A stretch of 20,198 nt of DNA, from assembly GCA_965368585.1 (NCBI GenBank), contig CBDUNM010000092.1, positions 1 through 20,198 on the forward strand, written 5' to 3'. Below the pieces are notes generated by a model. That model had not been told where the DNA came from. It worked only from the letters and a program-made list of their open reading frames with translations, and made no database searches. This stretch comes from JARRQB01 sp965368585 (GTDB lineage: Bacteria; Pseudomonadota; Gammaproteobacteria; Chromatiales; Chromatiaceae). Position 1 is the first letter of the stretch. The number at the start of each line of letters is the position of its first letter. The position numbers were made by a program, and so were the translations under genes. Positions 1 through 7,632 of the stretch are shown here, piece by piece.

Positions 1-1
1 C

Positions 2-220
2 TATTTTCCGGTGCCTGCGTTGAAGTACATAGAGGGCCGGTATCTCGATTTCGTCAAAGGCGTCCTGGACCAGCCACAAGCCAGGCAACGCGGTGTGTTT
101 CAGCGCGCTTACGTCGACAGCCTTCTGCACAACCCCAAGGAGCACATCACGCCGTTGCGGGGTTCGAAACTGTGGCAGGTCGCCCTGTTAGAGTATTGGT
201 TTCAGCAGCACGGGCTATAG
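2..220 (+). CDS. asnO: NAGGN-type asparagine synthase-like amidotransferase, C-terminal fragment
   Basis: The frame is already open at the window edge (TAT TTT CCG GTG ...) and stops with TAG at 218-220, so this is the last ~72 codons of a longer gene; the GTG at 11 is internal, not a start. The residues (YFPVPALKYIEG near the edge, then SLLHNPKEHITPLRGSKLWQ and a closing ALLEYWFQQHGL) look like the extreme C-terminus of glutamine-dependent asparagine synthase-type amidotransferases. The identity is decided mainly by context: 11 bases downstream begins the N-acetylglutaminylglutamine synthetase, followed by an M42 peptidase, which is the known three-gene NAGGN osmolyte set. In that pathway the amidotransferase makes the terminal amide of N-acetylglutaminylglutamine amide in the cytoplasm. 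The catalytic domains lie outside the window, so activity cannot be judged here. The symbol follows use in rhizobia. Confidence 0.8.
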   Translation, partial: YFPVPALKYIEGRYLDFVKGVLDQPQARQRGVFQRAYVDSLLHNPKEHITPLRGSKLWQVALLEYWFQQHGL

Positions 221-231
221 GAGACGTCACC

Positions 232-1968
232 ATGAGTCGCGAAGAGCATTATCGCCGCCGTTTGATACGGCGCCGCTCGCCGAGTGTGACCGGTTCGGTG
301 CCGCACGATCAAAACGGTAAGGAACAACGCACTACGGCCGTGGTCGACTGCGGGTGGGGGCGATTGATTTTCGCCCACACCTTTGTCGACAACCGCGAAC
401 TCGCCGATGTCCTGCTGGAAGAACAGGCCGGCAAGCGCGATATCGCGTTCTACGTCAGCGATCCTCACGTCGTGTTGGCGATGGAGCCGCAGGCCGTCTT
501 CCTCGATCCCTCGCACACCTATCGGCTGTGGCTGGACCGTTATCGGGTGTCCGCGCTGCGCCCGCGCGGCTTTAGCGTGCGGCTGCTCAACAGCCGCGCC
601 GACGCCGAGGCGATCTACCAGCTGTATCTGTCGCGGCAGATGATTCCACCGCCCGTCGACTTCATGTGGAAGGCGCGCACCTCGCGCACCCTCAACTACT
701 TCATGGCGCTGGATAACCACACCGATGAACTGCTCGGGGTGGCGACGGGTGTCGATCACGTCGAGGCGTTCGATGACCCGGAGCGGGGCTCCAGCCTCTG
801 GGCGCTGGCTGTTGATCCGCAGGCGTCACAGCCGGGTGTCGGCCAGGCTATCGTAAGGCACATGATCGAGTTCTTCATTGCCCGCGGACGTGCGTACATG
901 GATCTTTCCGTCATGCACGACAATCATCCCGCGCTTCGTCTGTATGAGCGGTTGGGGTTCGAGCGGGTGCCGGTGTTCGCCCTGAAAAACAGGAACTCTT
1001 TCAACGAGGCCCTGTTCGTCGGCGAGCAGCCCGAGGCGTCTCTGAACCCGTACGCAATGATTATCGTACGCGAGGCTCAGCGTAGGGGAATTGCGGTCGC
1101 CGTTGTCGACGCGGCAGCCGGTTACTTCGAGTTGAGCTTCGGCGGACGCAGGATCGTTTGCCGCGAGTCGCTCTGCGAACTGACCACGGCCGTTGCCATG
1201 AGCCGCTGCGACGACAAGGCCGTCACCCATCGCCTGTTGCGCAAGGCGGGACTGCAGGTGCCCGCGCAATTGGCCACGGTTGATGCCTCCAAGGCCCTGA
1301 CCTTTCTCGAAGAGCACGGCTCGGTGGTGGTGAAGCCGGCGCGCGGCGAACAGGGCGCCGGGATCAGTGTCGACGTGCGCACCGCGGCGTCGCTGGAGGC
1401 TGCCATTACCGAGGCCCGCCGATTTTCCGAATCGGTGCTAGTGGAAAAATACAGCCACGGTGAGGATCTGCGCATCATCGTGATCGACTATAAGGTGGTC
1501 GCCGCAGCCGTGCGTAAGCCGCCCCGGATCAAGGGAACCGGGCGGGATACTATTCGCCACCTGATCGAAAAACAAAGCCGCCGTCGTGAGGCCGCGACCA
1601 AAGGGGAGAGCCGCATACCGCTCGACGCTGAAACTGAACGGTGCGTCGCAGATGGAGGTTATACGCTGGACGAGACGCTGCCATATGATGAGTATCTGAC
1701 GGTGCGCAAGACCGCCAATCTCCATACCGGCGGCACGATCCACGATGTCACCAAGCAGCTGCATCCCGCGTTGCGACGCGCGGCGGTGGCGGCCGCGGAG
1801 GCGTTGCGGATTCCGGTGACCGGGCTGGACATGATAGTCGCTTCGCCCAGCGATGAAAAATATGTGATTATCGAGGCGAACGAACGGCCCGGACTCGCCA
1901 ATCACGAACCGCAGCCAACCGCCGAGCGTTTCGTCGATCTGCTCTTTCCTCAAACCGCGACGAATTGA
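232..1968 (+). CDS. ngg: N-acetylglutaminylglutamine synthetase (GNAT + ATP-grasp)
   Basis: A 578-residue cytoplasmic enzyme that makes N-acetylglutaminylglutamine, precursor of the osmoprotectant NAGGN. The ATG at 232 was chosen because AGGAGA (219-224) precedes it at good spacing; the open frame reaches back to 172 but would overlap the upstream gene. Residues ~115-255 form a GNAT acetyltransferase domain, with an acetyl-CoA loop near QPGVGQ (200-205) and the closing NHPALRLYERLGFERV segment (231-246). Residues ~325-575 form an ATP-grasp ligase: VVVKPARGEQGAGISV (365-380) is the nucleotide-binding strand and loop, and IIEANERPGL (546-555) carries the metal-binding E-x-N. The stretch around HLIEKQSRRREAATKGESR resembles the ATP-grasp region of cyanophycin synthetases. 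The GNAT-plus-ATP-grasp fusion is diagnostic of this family. It lies in an apparent operon between the amidotransferase and the M42 peptidase, the normal order. Confidence 0.93.
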   Translation: MSREEHYRRRLIRRRSPSVTGSVPHDQNGKEQRTTAVVDCGWGRLIFAHTFVDNRELADVLLEEQAGKRDIAFYVSDPHVVLAMEPQAVFLDPSHTYRLWLDRYRVSALRPRGFSVRLLNSRADAEAIYQLYLSRQMIPPPVDFMWKARTSRTLNYFMALDNHTDELLGVATGVDHVEAFDDPERGSSLWALAVDPQASQPGVGQAIVRHMIEFFIARGRAYMDLSVMHDNHPALRLYERLGFERVPVFALKNRNSFNEALFVGEQPEASLNPYAMIIVREAQRRGIAVAVVDAAAGYFELSFGGRRIVCRESLCELTTAVAMSRCDDKAVTHRLLRKAGLQVPAQLATVDASKALTFLEEHGSVVVKPARGEQGAGISVDVRTAASLEAAITEARRFSESVLVEKYSHGEDLRIIVIDYKVVAAAVRKPPRIKGTGRDTIRHLIEKQSRRREAATKGESRIPLDAETERCVADGGYTLDETLPYDEYLTVRKTANLHTGGTIHDVTKQLHPALRRAAVAAAEALRIPVTGLDMIVASPSDEKYVIIEANERPGLANHEPQPTAERFVDLLFPQTATN

Positions 1969-1993
1969 CGCCGCCGAACCAACACCCGTGCCG

Positions 1994-3103
1994 ATGAAAA
2001 AACTCCCGATCGACCAGACTTACATACAGGACGTCCTATTCCGACTGTTGCATACTCCGAGTCCGAGCGGCTACACCGATCGCATCGTCCATCTGGTCGC
2101 AGACGAACTGGACAAGCTCGACGTGCCGCTCGAAATGACCCGGCGTGGCGCCATCCGGGCCACGTTGCAGGGGGAGCGCAGCAGCCCTGACCGGGCCGTG
2201 GTGGCGCACATCGATACGCTCGGGGCCATGGTGAAGGCGCTGAAGTCGAACGGCCGCGTCGAGGTGGTGCCGATCGGCCATTGGAACGCCCGTTTCGCCG
2301 AGGGGGCACGCGTGACCCTGTTTACGGATCTGAGCATGCATCGGGGCACCTTGCTGCCGCTGAAGGCTTCCGGCCACACCTTCGCCGACGAGGTCGACAA
2401 GCAGCCGTCGAACTGGCAAAACCTAGAGCTGCGCATCGATGCGATCAGCGAACATCGCGACGATCTGCTGCGACTTGGCATCCATGTAGGCGATTACATT
2501 GCGGTCGACGCCCAGCCCGAAGTACTCGAGAACGGGTACATTGTATCGCGTCACCTGGACGACAAGGCAGGTGCCGCCGTGTTACTCGGCGCCATCAAGG
2601 CGATCCAGGACAGCGATGTCAGGCTGCCGATCGATTGTCACCCGCTGTTCACCATCTCCGAAGAGGTTGGCTCCGGCGCCTCAGCGGTGCTGCACGGGGA
2701 TGTCGCCGAGATGCTAACCCTGGACAACGGCACCACCGCCCCCGGGCAAAACTCCAGCGAGTTTGGCGTGACCGTGTGCATGGCGGATATGAGCGGCCCC
2801 TTCGACTATCATCTGACCCATTATATCCTTCAGCTCTGCCAGGAATTCCGTATTCCCCACCAGCGAGACATATTTCGCTTTTACCGTTCCGACAGCGCCG
2901 CGGCGGTCGAGGCCGGAAACGATCTGCGCACCGCGCTGGCGACCTTCGGCATCGATGCGTCCCATGGTTGGGAACGGATTCATTGGAATGCCCTGCAGTC
3001 GCTGACAGAATTGGTGACCGTCTATATGCAAGCGCCTTTGATGTACCAACGCGACCGGAATGAATTGGGACCACGCACCGGCTTCCCGACCCAATCCGGT
3101 TGA
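1994..3103 (+). CDS. NAGGN-system M42 family metallopeptidase
   Basis: A 369-residue M42 (glutamyl aminopeptidase/cellulase M-like) dinuclear metallopeptidase, the usual third member of the NAGGN osmolyte cluster; its role there is presumed to be turnover or processing of the dipeptide and is not proven. Metal-ligand motifs are in the expected order: H72-x-D74 (VVAHIDTLGAM), D189 (SRHLDDKAGA), E223/E224 (ISEEVGSG, catalytic and metal Glu), D244 (LTLDNGTT) and a late His in SHGWERIH (324-330). All look intact. No signal peptide is visible, so it is probably cytoplasmic. The start is uncertain: ATG 1994 is preferred, but an in-frame GTG at 1988 would add two residues; neither has a clear Shine-Dalgarno. 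It begins 25 bases after ngg stops, so it is probably in the same transcript. Confidence 0.9.
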   Translation: MKKLPIDQTYIQDVLFRLLHTPSPSGYTDRIVHLVADELDKLDVPLEMTRRGAIRATLQGERSSPDRAVVAHIDTLGAMVKALKSNGRVEVVPIGHWNARFAEGARVTLFTDLSMHRGTLLPLKASGHTFADEVDKQPSNWQNLELRIDAISEHRDDLLRLGIHVGDYIAVDAQPEVLENGYIVSRHLDDKAGAAVLLGAIKAIQDSDVRLPIDCHPLFTISEEVGSGASAVLHGDVAEMLTLDNGTTAPGQNSSEFGVTVCMADMSGPFDYHLTHYILQLCQEFRIPHQRDIFRFYRSDSAAAVEAGNDLRTALATFGIDASHGWERIHWNALQSLTELVTVYMQAPLMYQRDRNELGPRTGFPTQSG

Positions 3104-3333
3104 GCATCGGATAGGGTTGAGGCGTCGTCGATCGACTCGCCGAGGATTTGAGGTGACCTATCGCGGGATCCGATGAGTATCGGAAAATTGCTATTGCACG
3201 CTAGCACATTGAAGGCCGATACTGCGCCGTTTGCCGCAGTAACTGGCCGAGTGCCCGTACGGTCGGGTGCGAAGTTCGCTGTCGGGCAATCCGACCTGAA
3301 TTGGTGCGCTAACGGTGCCTGGTAAAGTATTCG
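3104..3333. other. Intergenic region between NAGGN trio and PAP2 gene
   Basis: A 230-bp non-coding gap. The only regulatory signal I can offer is the weak promoter candidate listed separately. An 8-bp inverted repeat (CATCGGAT 3105-3112 and ATCCGATG 3168-3175) is spaced 55 bp apart with no T-tract, so it is not called a terminator. No ORF of credible composition is present. Confidence 0.6.
3194..3223 (+). promoter_or_regulatory. Weak sigma70-like promoter candidate for PAP2 gene
   Basis: TTGCAC (3194-3199) and GATACT (3218-3223) are separated by 18 bp, a permissible sigma70 spacing, about 110 bases upstream of the PAP2 start codon. Both hexamers are imperfect matches, so this is only a candidate. 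Confidence 0.25.
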
Positions 3334-4041
3334 ATGGACAGAACCGACCACAGTACTGACCTCTTGGAACGGCGTTTCGTGTTCGGCCACTTGGCATCGA
3401 TCGCACTGCTTGTGTGCGGACTCGGATTGTGGGTATTTCTGGGCATCGCCGACGAAGTGCTGGAAGGAAATACTCAGTGGTGGGACGAGCGAATCCTGAT
3501 AGCCATGCGCGCGCCCGGAAATACGTCCGACCCGCTAGGGCCGACCTGGGTGGAGGAGCTGTTTCGCGATTTCACCGCGCTCGGCGGCATCGGTGTGCTG
3601 AGCGTCTTGTCGTTCGCCTCGGTCGGCTACCTGTGGTTGGTCGGTATGCGGCGCGTGGCATTGTTCGTATTGGTAGCGATCGCAACCGGGCTGCTGCTCT
3701 CATTCGGCTTGAAGACGCTGTTCGATCGGCCAAGGCCGGACCTGATTTCTTACGGCACGACGGTATACAGCGCGAGCTTTCCCAGCGGTCACTCCATGCT
3801 GTCGGCATTGGTTTACCTCACCGGCGGCGCAATCCTGGCGGCGGCGCACCGCCGCCGCTTGACCCGTTTCTATATCATCGCCTGGGCCGTCTTACTCACA
3901 CTGATGGTTGGCGCCAGTCGTGTCTATCTCGGCGTGCATTGGCCGAGTGACGTGCTGGCGGGCTGGGCGATGGGTGCCAGCTGGGCGGCCGCGTGCTGGC
4001 TGGTGGCCAACTGGCTGCAGCAACGGGGTGTTCTGGAGTAG
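3334..4041 (+). CDS. PAP2-family membrane phosphatase
   Basis: A 235-residue integral membrane phosphatase of the type 2 phosphatidic acid phosphatase superfamily. All three signature motifs are present: K127-x6-R134-P135 (KTLFDRPRPD), P150-S-G-H153 (SFPSGHSM) and S195-R196-x5-H202-x3-D206 (SRVYLGVHWPSD). H202 would be the phospho-acceptor and H153 the acid in the family mechanism. Hydrophobic stretches near 18-37, 85-103, 107-125, 155-171, 179-193 and 206-228 fit the usual six-helix topology with the active site at the periplasmic face. Likely substrates are lipid phosphates (phosphatidate, undecaprenyl pyrophosphate or phosphatidylglycerophosphate); the sequence does not tell which. It is convergent with the SecA/HlyD cassette, its stop only 17 bases from that of the adaptor gene, and shares no operon with either neighbour. 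Confidence 0.9.
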   Translation: MDRTDHSTDLLERRFVFGHLASIALLVCGLGLWVFLGIADEVLEGNTQWWDERILIAMRAPGNTSDPLGPTWVEELFRDFTALGGIGVLSVLSFASVGYLWLVGMRRVALFVLVAIATGLLLSFGLKTLFDRPRPDLISYGTTVYSASFPSGHSMLSALVYLTGGAILAAAHRRRLTRFYIIAWAVLLTLMVGASRVYLGVHWPSDVLAGWAMGASWAAACWLVANWLQQRGVLE

Positions 4042-4058
4042 GCCAGATGCCGTTACCG

Positions 4059-5579
4059 CTAGGGCGCCTCGGCGTGGCGGTCGGGATTGCATATTTGCGG
4101 GTTAACCCGGTCCAGCAAATCGTTCGGCCGTAGCCAGTCTTGCAGTTGTCCCAGGTCTGACGGCGGCGACTTGAAGGCGAGATCGACCCATACCAAGGTG
4201 TCCGCAGCGGGCCTGGGCTTGATATGACACGACACGCCCAGCGCGCTCATCTGCCGGCACCGCTGTCGGGCGAAGGTCTTGCGGTTATACACGCCGAATG
4301 ACAGGTGATTCGCGAGGGAGCCGCTGCGGATGACCGCCAGATCCTCGACGCCTTTGTTGCGTAATTTCCGTTCCAGCCTGCGCGCGGCCTGCAGTGAGGG
4401 TTGCGGCGCGCTGTGTACGACGTAGCCGTTGGTTTTTTTCTTGGCCGTCTCGCGAATGGCGAAGTCGACCAGTTGCGGGTCGATCTCGGCGACGAGTGCA
4501 TGGGCTCGTGCCGCGTCGGAAATCGGTCCAACGGTAAAGCACCTGTCCAAGGCGGTTACTGCGTCCAGGTCTTCGACCTCGTCGGTTTGTGCACCCGGCT
4601 CAACCGGTTGCGAGTCCAAGGCGGTTACTGCGTCCAGGTCTTCGACCTCGTCGGTTTGTGCACCCGGCTCAACCGGTTGCGAGGGCGCGGCCGTGACGGC
4701 ATTGAAATCTTCCGGTGCCCGGTTCTGGGCGGCTTTTTGGGGGAAATTGCGCTGCGCCGGTGGAAAGGTGACGCGGCACTTCAAGCCTGCCGGCAAGGCG
4801 CGGTCCTGGTTGGGTAATTCCAGTCGAATGCGGAAGGTGCCGCTCGCCGCTTCGATCACCTGATCAACCACTTTGACGATCGCCATATACTCGCCGCCAA
4901 TAGGTTGTTCGGGCCGGACAACGCCGTGCGCGCCTTGTTTGATCATGGAAAAGTACTGTACGGGAGCGATCGCCTCGACATAAAGCGGATCGATCTGCGC
5001 GACCTGTATGATCGGCTGGTCCTCGACCGATTCGCCGACCGCGAGCAGGCGGTCGATGACCACGCCGCTGATCGGGCTGCGTATGGTGCGCAGCTCGAGC
5101 GTTTCCACCGCCTGCTGGAGCTGCAATTCGGCCACGCGACGATCTTCCCGCGCTTTCTTCAGATTGGCCGCGGCCAGCAACGCTTCGGTGCGGGCTTCGT
5201 CCAAAGTATGCGCGGCGACGGCTTTTTGCTGATACAGCCCGTCGAAACGCGTGACCTTGCGTTGGCCGTAGGCGAGGCTGGTTTTGCTCGCCTCGATGTC
5301 GGCGATCAGTTCTGCGCGGGCCTTGGCCAGTGCAACGGACGCGTTTTCGATGGCGGCATCGAGCGTCACCAGTATCTGGCCCTTTTCGACGACGTCGCCG
5401 CGATCGACGTAGAACTGTTCGACGACACCCTGCGCCCGCGTACTGATATCCGTCGTAATGCGCGGCTCTATCAGGCAATCGAGTTCCAGGGGTGCAAGGG
5501 GCTCAACCGTGTTTGCCGAGGCCCATGGCATTCCTGCCAACAGCAGCGGCAAGGCCAGATAGATAAGTCGTTTGCTCAT
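4059..5579 (-). CDS. Secreted HlyD-type periplasmic adaptor with SPOR-like C-terminus
   Basis: Fourth and last gene of the cassette, 506 residues from the ATG at 5579; a GTG at 5588, overlapping the SecA stop (TAGTG), would add three residues. Residues 1-22 form a Sec signal peptide (MSKRLIYLALPLLLAGMPWASA, cleavage after ASA), with no lipobox Cys and no later membrane helix, so a soluble periplasmic protein is expected. Residues ~40-275 are a membrane-fusion adaptor: first lipoyl half with GVVEQFYVDRGDVVEKGQIL (51-70), a coiled-coil hairpin (~80-160), second lipoyl half IRSPISGVVIDRLLAVGESV (166-185), then a beta-barrel region. Residues ~280-345 are an acidic, Pro/Gln-rich linker containing an exact 23-residue tandem repeat. 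Residues ~346-455 (starting CFTVGPISDAA) look like a SPOR-type domain, the kind that binds denuded peptidoglycan; this assignment is by pattern only. The adaptor type normally bridges an inner-membrane transporter to an outer-membrane channel, neither of which is encoded here. Confidence 0.85.
   Translation of the reverse strand: MSKRLIYLALPLLLAGMPWASANTVEPLAPLELDCLIEPRITTDISTRAQGVVEQFYVDRGDVVEKGQILVTLDAAIENASVALAKARAELIADIEASKTSLAYGQRKVTRFDGLYQQKAVAAHTLDEARTEALLAAANLKKAREDRRVAELQLQQAVETLELRTIRSPISGVVIDRLLAVGESVEDQPIIQVAQIDPLYVEAIAPVQYFSMIKQGAHGVVRPEQPIGGEYMAIVKVVDQVIEAASGTFRIRLELPNQDRALPAGLKCRVTFPPAQRNFPQKAAQNRAPEDFNAVTAAPSQPVEPGAQTDEVEDLDAVTALDSQPVEPGAQTDEVEDLDAVTALDRCFTVGPISDAARAHALVAEIDPQLVDFAIRETAKKKTNGYVVHSAPQPSLQAARRLERKLRNKGVEDLAVIRSGSLANHLSFGVYNRKTFARQRCRQMSALGVSCHIKPRPAADTLVWVDLAFKSPPSDLGQLQDWLRPNDLLDRVNPQICNPDRHAEAP
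4545..4682 (-). repeat. Perfect 69-bp tandem duplication inside the adaptor linker
   Basis: Two identical 69-bp units (4545-4613 and 4614-4682) lie head to tail and in frame. Each encodes the 23 residues SQPVEPGAQTDEVEDLDAVT plus ALD, residues 300-322 and 323-345 of the adaptor. A degenerate relative precedes them (EDFNAVTAAP). The absence of any silent difference points to a recent duplication or ongoing slippage that alters the linker length without breaking the frame. Confidence 0.95.
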
Positions 5580-5587
5580 GTTTTTCA

Positions 5588-7576
5588 CTATTCGTTATCT
5601 TTGGCGAAACCGAGGGCGGCATCCAGGCTTTTCTCCTGGCGCATTACCCGGCGTCGGATCGTTGCACTGTGGCGTTCAGCGAGACGTTGTGACAAACGGT
5701 AGATGGACATCGGTATCCGTGTATTCGCAACGATCAACGAGAATGCCAGGGTTCGTAGGGGTTGGGGGCAAAATCGAACGAACACGTCGTCTTCGAGCGA
5801 CACCAGCGTTTCATAGCTGCCGGGGTCGCCCTGACGTGCGCACCTTCCGATCAACTGACGGTCGATACGCCGCGCATCGTGCAGTTCGGTGGCGATCACG
5901 TGCAGCCCCCCCAGCGCGTGGACGTTCGGGTCGAGTTTGATATCCGTGCCACGCCCCGCCATATTGGTGGCGACGGTGATCGCGCCGCGCCGGCCCGCCT
6001 GAGCGACGATCTCGGCTTCGGTTTTATCCTGGCGCGCATTCAACACGCGATGGGGCAAGTGGCGAGCCTGTAACAAGGCGCTCAGATGCTCGGAATCCTG
6101 TACTGATCGTGTTCCGACCAAAATGGGCTGGCCGGTGCGGTGCCGGTCACCGATGCGCTCGACGACCGCCGTCCACTTGGCGCTCATCGTTCTGAACACG
6201 GCGGTAGCGTGCGGCAGGCGCCTGACCGGTAGATGCGTAGGAATGACGCTGACGTCGAGGTCGTAAACCCGGCGCAGTTCACCGCCAACCTCGGCTGCGG
6301 TACCGGTCATCGCTCCGAGACGCAGATAACGGGGAAACAGGCGCTGAAAGGTGATCTGGCTGAGCGTTTCGCGCGCCGACGTGATCTTGCAGCCTTCTTT
6401 CAGCTCTATCAATTGGTGCAGACCGCGGGACCAGGAGCGGTCGGGCAGGCTGCGTCCCGTGTACTGATCGATGATCTGAACCTGCCCGTCGCGGATAAAA
6501 TAGTCGACATCGCGGTGATAAAGATGCAAAGCCGAAAGCGCCTGCACCAGCAGCGTGTGTCGAGTGCGTGCGGTGTTCCACGTCCCGCCTTGCGGTGTGC
6601 TGATGGATTGCACATGCTCGTGGCCGCTGTCCGCCAGTTCGACAGACCGATTGCCGTGATCGATATGGAAGTGCTCGCCGGCGCGCAGTCCCCGGGCAAC
6701 GTCAAGCGCCTGGGCATAGGTACCGGCGACGCCGCGCGACTCGATTTTGCGGGCGAGAATCAGTGGCGTACGCGCTTCGTCGATCAACACGCTGTCGGCT
6801 TCATCGACGATTGCGAAGCACAGTCCGCGCAGCAGGCGCTGTTGACTGGCGTCCGGTGCATCGCCCAGCATTTTGATGCGTTGTCGCAGGCTGCTGCGTC
6901 GGCCTTTGACCACGAGGCGGTCGTGTAGATAGTCGAACGCCAGTTGCTGACCGGTCACATAGGCAATGTCGCATGCGTAGGCGTTACACCGCTCCACCGG
7001 TTTCTTTCGCTGCAACGCTGCACCCACGCTGAGCGACAGAAACTCGTACAATGGCAGGAGTTGGTCGCGGTCCCGCTCTGCAAGATAGTCGTTGACGGTA
7101 ATGATGTGCACGGGAATTTTCGCCAGGGCCGCTGCGGCGGCGGGCAGAGTGGCGACCAGCGTTTTTCCTTCGCCGGTGGCCATTTCGGCGAGGCGCCCAG
7201 CCAGTATCTCGCGCGCACCGAGTAGTTGTACGTCGTGCGGTCGCATGCCCAGTGTGCGGTGCGCGGCTTCACGAATCACCGCAAAGGCTTGTTCGGTGAG
7301 CGCCGGCGTCAGACCCGATTTACCCAAAGCGTCGCGCAGTGCGGTTACTTCGTTGCGCAACTGAGTATCGCTCATGGTCCGCAAGGCGTAGCCCTTCGCT
7401 TCCACTGCGGTCAGAAATCGGGTTCGCGCGCGCGCGCCCCACCTGAATCTGGCGACGGATCTTAGCGTTCGTGTCAGTTGTGTGGCGAGTCCGCCGGACG
7501 TGATCACACGCTCCGGATAAGGACCGGATACCGCGCTGGGGCGCAAGAGCGTAAGTGATATCGATGACGCAGCCAC
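5588..7576 (-). CDS. SecA-like ATPase, shortened, accessory type
   Basis: A 662-residue SecA homologue, against about 900 for housekeeping SecA. The motor is complete: Walker A MATGEGKT (132-139), Walker B/DEAD region VDEADSVLIDEARTPLI (257-273), a short PPXD with HFHIDHGNRSVELADSG (302-318), MTGTA (423-427), TNMAGRGTDI (537-546), and GRCARQGDPGS (577-587) in place of the canonical GRSGRQGDPGS. After SLEDD (593-597) only ~65 residues remain, ending in the first part of the helical scaffold helix, so most of the scaffold with its two-helix finger, the helical wing and the zinc-binding C-tail are absent. No membrane segment or signal is seen. The start is GTG 7576, preceded by an AAAGG Shine-Dalgarno. 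It sits between an M50 protease and an adaptor in an operon-like row. It is therefore an accessory SecA, presumably serving a dedicated export route, and is unlikely to replace the general SecA. Confidence 0.88.
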   Translation of the reverse strand: MAASSISLTLLRPSAVSGPYPERVITSGGLATQLTRTLRSVARFRWGARARTRFLTAVEAKGYALRTMSDTQLRNEVTALRDALGKSGLTPALTEQAFAVIREAAHRTLGMRPHDVQLLGAREILAGRLAEMATGEGKTLVATLPAAAAALAKIPVHIITVNDYLAERDRDQLLPLYEFLSLSVGAALQRKKPVERCNAYACDIAYVTGQQLAFDYLHDRLVVKGRRSSLRQRIKMLGDAPDASQQRLLRGLCFAIVDEADSVLIDEARTPLILARKIESRGVAGTYAQALDVARGLRAGEHFHIDHGNRSVELADSGHEHVQSISTPQGGTWNTARTRHTLLVQALSALHLYHRDVDYFIRDGQVQIIDQYTGRSLPDRSWSRGLHQLIELKEGCKITSARETLSQITFQRLFPRYLRLGAMTGTAAEVGGELRRVYDLDVSVIPTHLPVRRLPHATAVFRTMSAKWTAVVERIGDRHRTGQPILVGTRSVQDSEHLSALLQARHLPHRVLNARQDKTEAEIVAQAGRRGAITVATNMAGRGTDIKLDPNVHALGGLHVIATELHDARRIDRQLIGRCARQGDPGSYETLVSLEDDVFVRFCPQPLRTLAFSLIVANTRIPMSIYRLSQRLAERHSATIRRRVMRQEKSLDAALGFAKDNE

Positions 7577-7597
7577 CTGACCTTTCTACCTTCGCTG

Positions 7598-7618
7598 GAA
7601 CTGCGGGTAGTGCAGTTC
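7598..7618 (-). promoter_or_regulatory. Intercistronic hairpin ahead of SecA-like gene
   Basis: GAACTGC (7598-7604) and GCAGTTC (7612-7618) form a perfect 7-bp stem with a 7-base loop, in the 56-bp gap between the M50 stop and the GTG start of the SecA-like gene, about 21 bases before that start. There is no T-run, so it is not a conventional terminator; it could affect mRNA stability or SecA translation. Confidence 0.45.
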
Positions 7619-7632
7619 GTCGATTAGTTCCG

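Noticed and set aside
3105..3175. 8-bp inverted repeat CATCGGAT/ATCCGATG after the M42 gene
   Set aside because: Arms are 55 bp apart with no T-tract; too weak for a terminator.
4545..4682. Possibility of a CRISPR or other DNA-level repeat array
   Set aside because: Only two units, head to tail without spacers, in frame within a coding sequence; it is a protein-linker duplication.
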